From the NCBI GenBank assembly GCA_030040755.1, contig JASHTC010000179.1, positions 1 through 24,952 of the forward strand: a DNA stretch of 24,952 nt, read 5' to 3'. Both the position numbers and the translations under genes were made by a program. Origin of the DNA: Thermoplasmata archaeon (lineage in GTDB: Archaea > Thermoplasmatota > Thermoplasmata > Lutacidiplasmatales > UBA184). Below, piece after piece: positions 23,244 to 24,952 of the stretch (position 1 is its first letter; the number at the start of each line of letters is the position of its first letter). Under the pieces are notes generated by a model that worked only from the letters and a program-made list of their open reading frames with translations, was not told the DNA's origin and made no database searches.

Positions 23244-24222
23244 GGTCGCCCCGCGCGATCGCCTCCGCGCGGGCGAGGACCCGGGCGGGAGGACGCACGG
23301 CCCACGCCGCCAGGTTGGCGTCGACCTGCTCCGGGCGGCTCGCGCCCACCACCGGAGCGGCCCCCTGCTCGGCCAGCCAGTGCAATGCGATCGACGAGAG
23401 GGGTACCTTCGCCTCCTTCGCGAGGGCCGCGAGCGCCCTGCCGCGCGAGAGGATGTCGGGGAGACGGTCGGGCTCGAACATCCGGTAGGCATACCGTTTG
23501 ATCTCGACCGGGACCTTCTCCCCGTCGAGGTAGCGGCCGGCCAGCAGGCCCCGGGCGAGCGGCGAGTAGGCCTCGATCAGGATCCGGTGCTTCCGGCAGT
23601 AGTCGAGGACCGGCTCGACGTCCTCCCGGTCGAACAGGTTGTACCGCACCTGATTGACCGCGATCCGGGCCTCGGCCAGGTGCTTGGCCGCCTCCTCGAG
23701 CTCCTCGAGTCCGAAGTTCGACACCCCGACGACCCCGGCCCGCCCCTCTTTCCAGAGCGACTCGAGGACCGGCATCGTCTCGGCGAGGGGAACATGGGGG
23801 TCGGGCGCATGGACGAGGAACTCGTCCACCGACGCCCGACCGAGGCGTTCGAGGCTGTTGATGAGGCTGGCCCGGACCTGGGTCGGTCGCAGGTGCTCCC
23901 ACGAAACCTTGGTCGTGACGAAGGCGTCGGGCGCTCCGCCGGCCGCGCGCGCGAGGACGTCCCCGAGGAGCCGCTCGGAGCGTCCGTTGCCGTAGACCTC
24001 GGCGGTGTCGAACCAGCGAACCCCGCGCTCGTAGGCGCGTCCGAGCGTCGCCTTCGTTCGTGCCTCGTCCTCGGGCCGCCAGCGGCCGAACGCCCAGAGC
24101 CCGAGCCCGAAGGCGGGATGGCCCTTCTTGCCCTGGACGAGGGGGATGGAACCGATCGCCGCCCGGGCGGGTGGCCTCGGAGCACGGGTCGGCTTGCGGG
24201 TGGACTTCGTTCGGGAGGTCAT
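23236..24222 (-). CDS. Aldo/keto reductase
   Basis: A 328-residue NAD(P)H-dependent TIM-barrel oxidoreductase acting on aldehydes or ketones. The catalytic tetrad can be seen: Asp and Tyr in WFDTAEVYGNGRSE, Lys in FVTTKVSW, and His in FLVHAPDPH. GVSNFGLEEL and the cofactor-binding stretch APVVGASRPEQVDAN are family signatures. The first 30 residues are rich in Arg, Lys, Pro and Ala and precede the barrel; this basic leader is unusual but in frame with a coupled start. The ATG overlaps the ValRS stop by 4 bases. A physical link to ValRS function is not implied. Confidence 0.92.
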   Translation of the reverse strand: MTSRTKSTRKPTRAPRPPARAAIGSIPLVQGKKGHPAFGLGLWAFGRWRPEDEARTKATLGRAYERGVRWFDTAEVYGNGRSERLLGDVLARAAGGAPDAFVTTKVSWEHLRPTQVRASLINSLERLGRASVDEFLVHAPDPHVPLAETMPVLESLWKEGRAGVVGVSNFGLEELEEAAKHLAEARIAVNQVRYNLFDREDVEPVLDYCRKHRILIEAYSPLARGLLAGRYLDGEKVPVEIKRYAYRMFEPDRLPDILSRGRALAALAKEAKVPLSSIALHWLAEQGAAPVVGASRPEQVDANLAAWAVRPPARVLARAEAIARGDRA

Positions 24223-24952
24223 GGTGCCGACGGGCGGGAAGCGCGGGCCTTCAAGTGGTCGTCGATGCGTCGGACCCGTTCCGTGAGCTCCCGGGCCTTC
24301 TCCTCGGTCTCGCGCACGACCTCGGGGGGAGCCCGGGTGCGGAAGCCCGAGTCGGCGAGGCGCGCGCGGGTCTTCTCCAGCAGGCTCACCAGTTTCTCGC
24401 GCTCGCGCTCGAGGGCCTCCGACTCGGCCGCCCCGGCGACGCCCCGCTCGACGTAGCACTCGCCGAACGCGGCGACTCGACTGGCGGCGCGTTCCGGGGC
24501 GGGCGCATCGGCCGCCAGGAGGGCCAGGGGCCGGACCCGAGCCAGGCGCTCGATGGTGCCCCGCTGCTCCTGGAGCAGGCGCTCCGTCTCCGCGCCGCCC
24601 GGCCGGATCCAGGCCGGGGGGATCATCTCCGCCGGGACGTGCTCCTCGGCCCGCAGGTTCCGGAGCAGTCGCACCGCTTCGAGCACGACCTCCATCTCCA
24701 CCTCGGCCGTCGGGTCGGCGGGAGCCTCGTCGGGGGCCGGCCATCGCGCGGTCGTGAGGAGGTCGCCGTCGTGGGGGAGGGCGTGCCAGAGCTCCTCGCT
24801 GAGGTGCGGAACCAGCGGATGGAGGAGGCGAAGGGTCCGTTCGACCACGAAGAGGAGGGTCTCCCGCGTCTCGCGTGCGGCGGGTTCGCCGCGACGCCCG
24901 GAGAGGCTCTCCTTGGCGATCTCCACGTACCGGTCGGCGAGGTCGTGCCAGA
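24219..24952 (-). CDS. valS: Valyl-tRNA synthetase, C-terminal part (5' end beyond window)
   Basis: The last 244 or so residues of a class Ia aminoacyl-tRNA synthetase. The visible part holds the end of the anticodon-binding domain (ADRYVEIAKES, then LHPLVPHLSEELWHALP) and a final coiled-coil arm (EREKLVSLLEKTRARLADSG, then PPEVVRETEEKARELTERV) that is characteristic of ValRS and contacts the tRNA elbow. The catalytic HIGH and KMSKS domains lie beyond the right edge. It is the first of three coupled minus-strand genes. Isoleucyl- or leucyl-type enzymes are less likely because of the terminal coiled coil. Confidence 0.9.
   Translation of the reverse strand, partial: WHDLADRYVEIAKESLSGRRGEPAARETRETLLFVVERTLRLLHPLVPHLSEELWHALPHDGDLLTTARWPAPDEAPADPTAEVEMEVVLEAVRLLRNLRAEEHVPAEMIPPAWIRPGGAETERLLQEQRGTIERLARVRPLALLAADAPAPERAASRVAAFGECYVERGVAGAAESEALEREREKLVSLLEKTRARLADSGFRTRAPPEVVRETEEKARELTERVRRIDDHLKARASRPSAP

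Noticed and set aside
23236..24744. Longer aldo/keto reductase start reaching into valS
   Set aside because: The extension is an alternative frame of the ValRS C-terminus and is low complexity; the ATG at 24222 overlaps the ValRS stop in the usual ATGA manner.
1..24952. CRISPR arrays, insertion sequences, prophage or defence genes
   Set aside because: No regularly spaced repeats, transposase motifs, integrase or phage-like genes were seen on either strand.

Overview
The window is a GC-rich (roughly 70% by eye), densely coded chromosomal segment of an archaeon. Archaeal markers are an initiation factor aIF2-beta gene, deoxyhypusine synthase, a presenilin-type intramembrane protease, MfnB (a methanofuran-pathway enzyme) and a tRNA gene without encoded CCA. 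A high-GC, non-methanogenic Thermoplasmatota-like lineage fits best, but that placement is an inference; only the domain is well supported. Short overlaps (ATGA and 8-nt) join many genes into operons. TATA-like AT islands stand out against the GC-rich background, and some starts look leaderless while others carry GGAG-type ribosome binding sites.

Left part (1-7000): the 5' two-thirds or so of a PAS-PAS histidine kinase runs off the left edge, divergent from a small receiver-like protein that lacks the phosphorylation residues. Next comes a tight three-gene unit: mfnB, a TusA-like sulfurtransferase and a DapA-superfamily aldolase/lyase. An HxlR regulator is then divergent from a MoaD/ThiS-like ubiquitin-fold protein ending in Gly-Gly, which precedes a BNR/Asp-box beta-propeller protein. 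A zinc alcohol dehydrogenase follows on the minus strand.

Centre (7156-16379): a six-gene plus-strand operon encodes full-length transketolase, a transaldolase-phosphoglucose isomerase fusion, a YihX-like HAD phosphatase, 6-phosphogluconate dehydrogenase, glucose-6-phosphate dehydrogenase and 6-phosphogluconolactonase. A convergent ROK/PpgK-like glucokinase overlaps its end. Together they would turn glucose (and possibly glucose 1-phosphate) into glucose 6-phosphate, oxidise it to ribulose 5-phosphate with production of reducing power (probably NADPH), and recycle pentose phosphates. These are the classical bacterial protein families, which archaea generally lack, so the block looks like acquired metabolism. 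Ribose-5-phosphate isomerase and ribulose-5-phosphate epimerase are not in the window.

Right part (16453-24952): minus-strand genes encode a DUF457-type membrane metal-dependent hydrolase, a YbhB-like PEBP protein, a YciI-like protein and a metallo-beta-lactamase-fold hydrolase. They are followed by tRNA-Lys(CUU), an informational operon (aIF2-beta with a TRAM tail, presenilin-type protease, deoxyhypusine synthase) and a coupled trio: valyl-tRNA synthetase C-terminus (cut by the right edge), aldo/keto reductase and a SerB-like HAD phosphatase. I saw no CRISPR array, insertion sequence, rRNA or origin, and no gene-free stretch longer than 300 bases.
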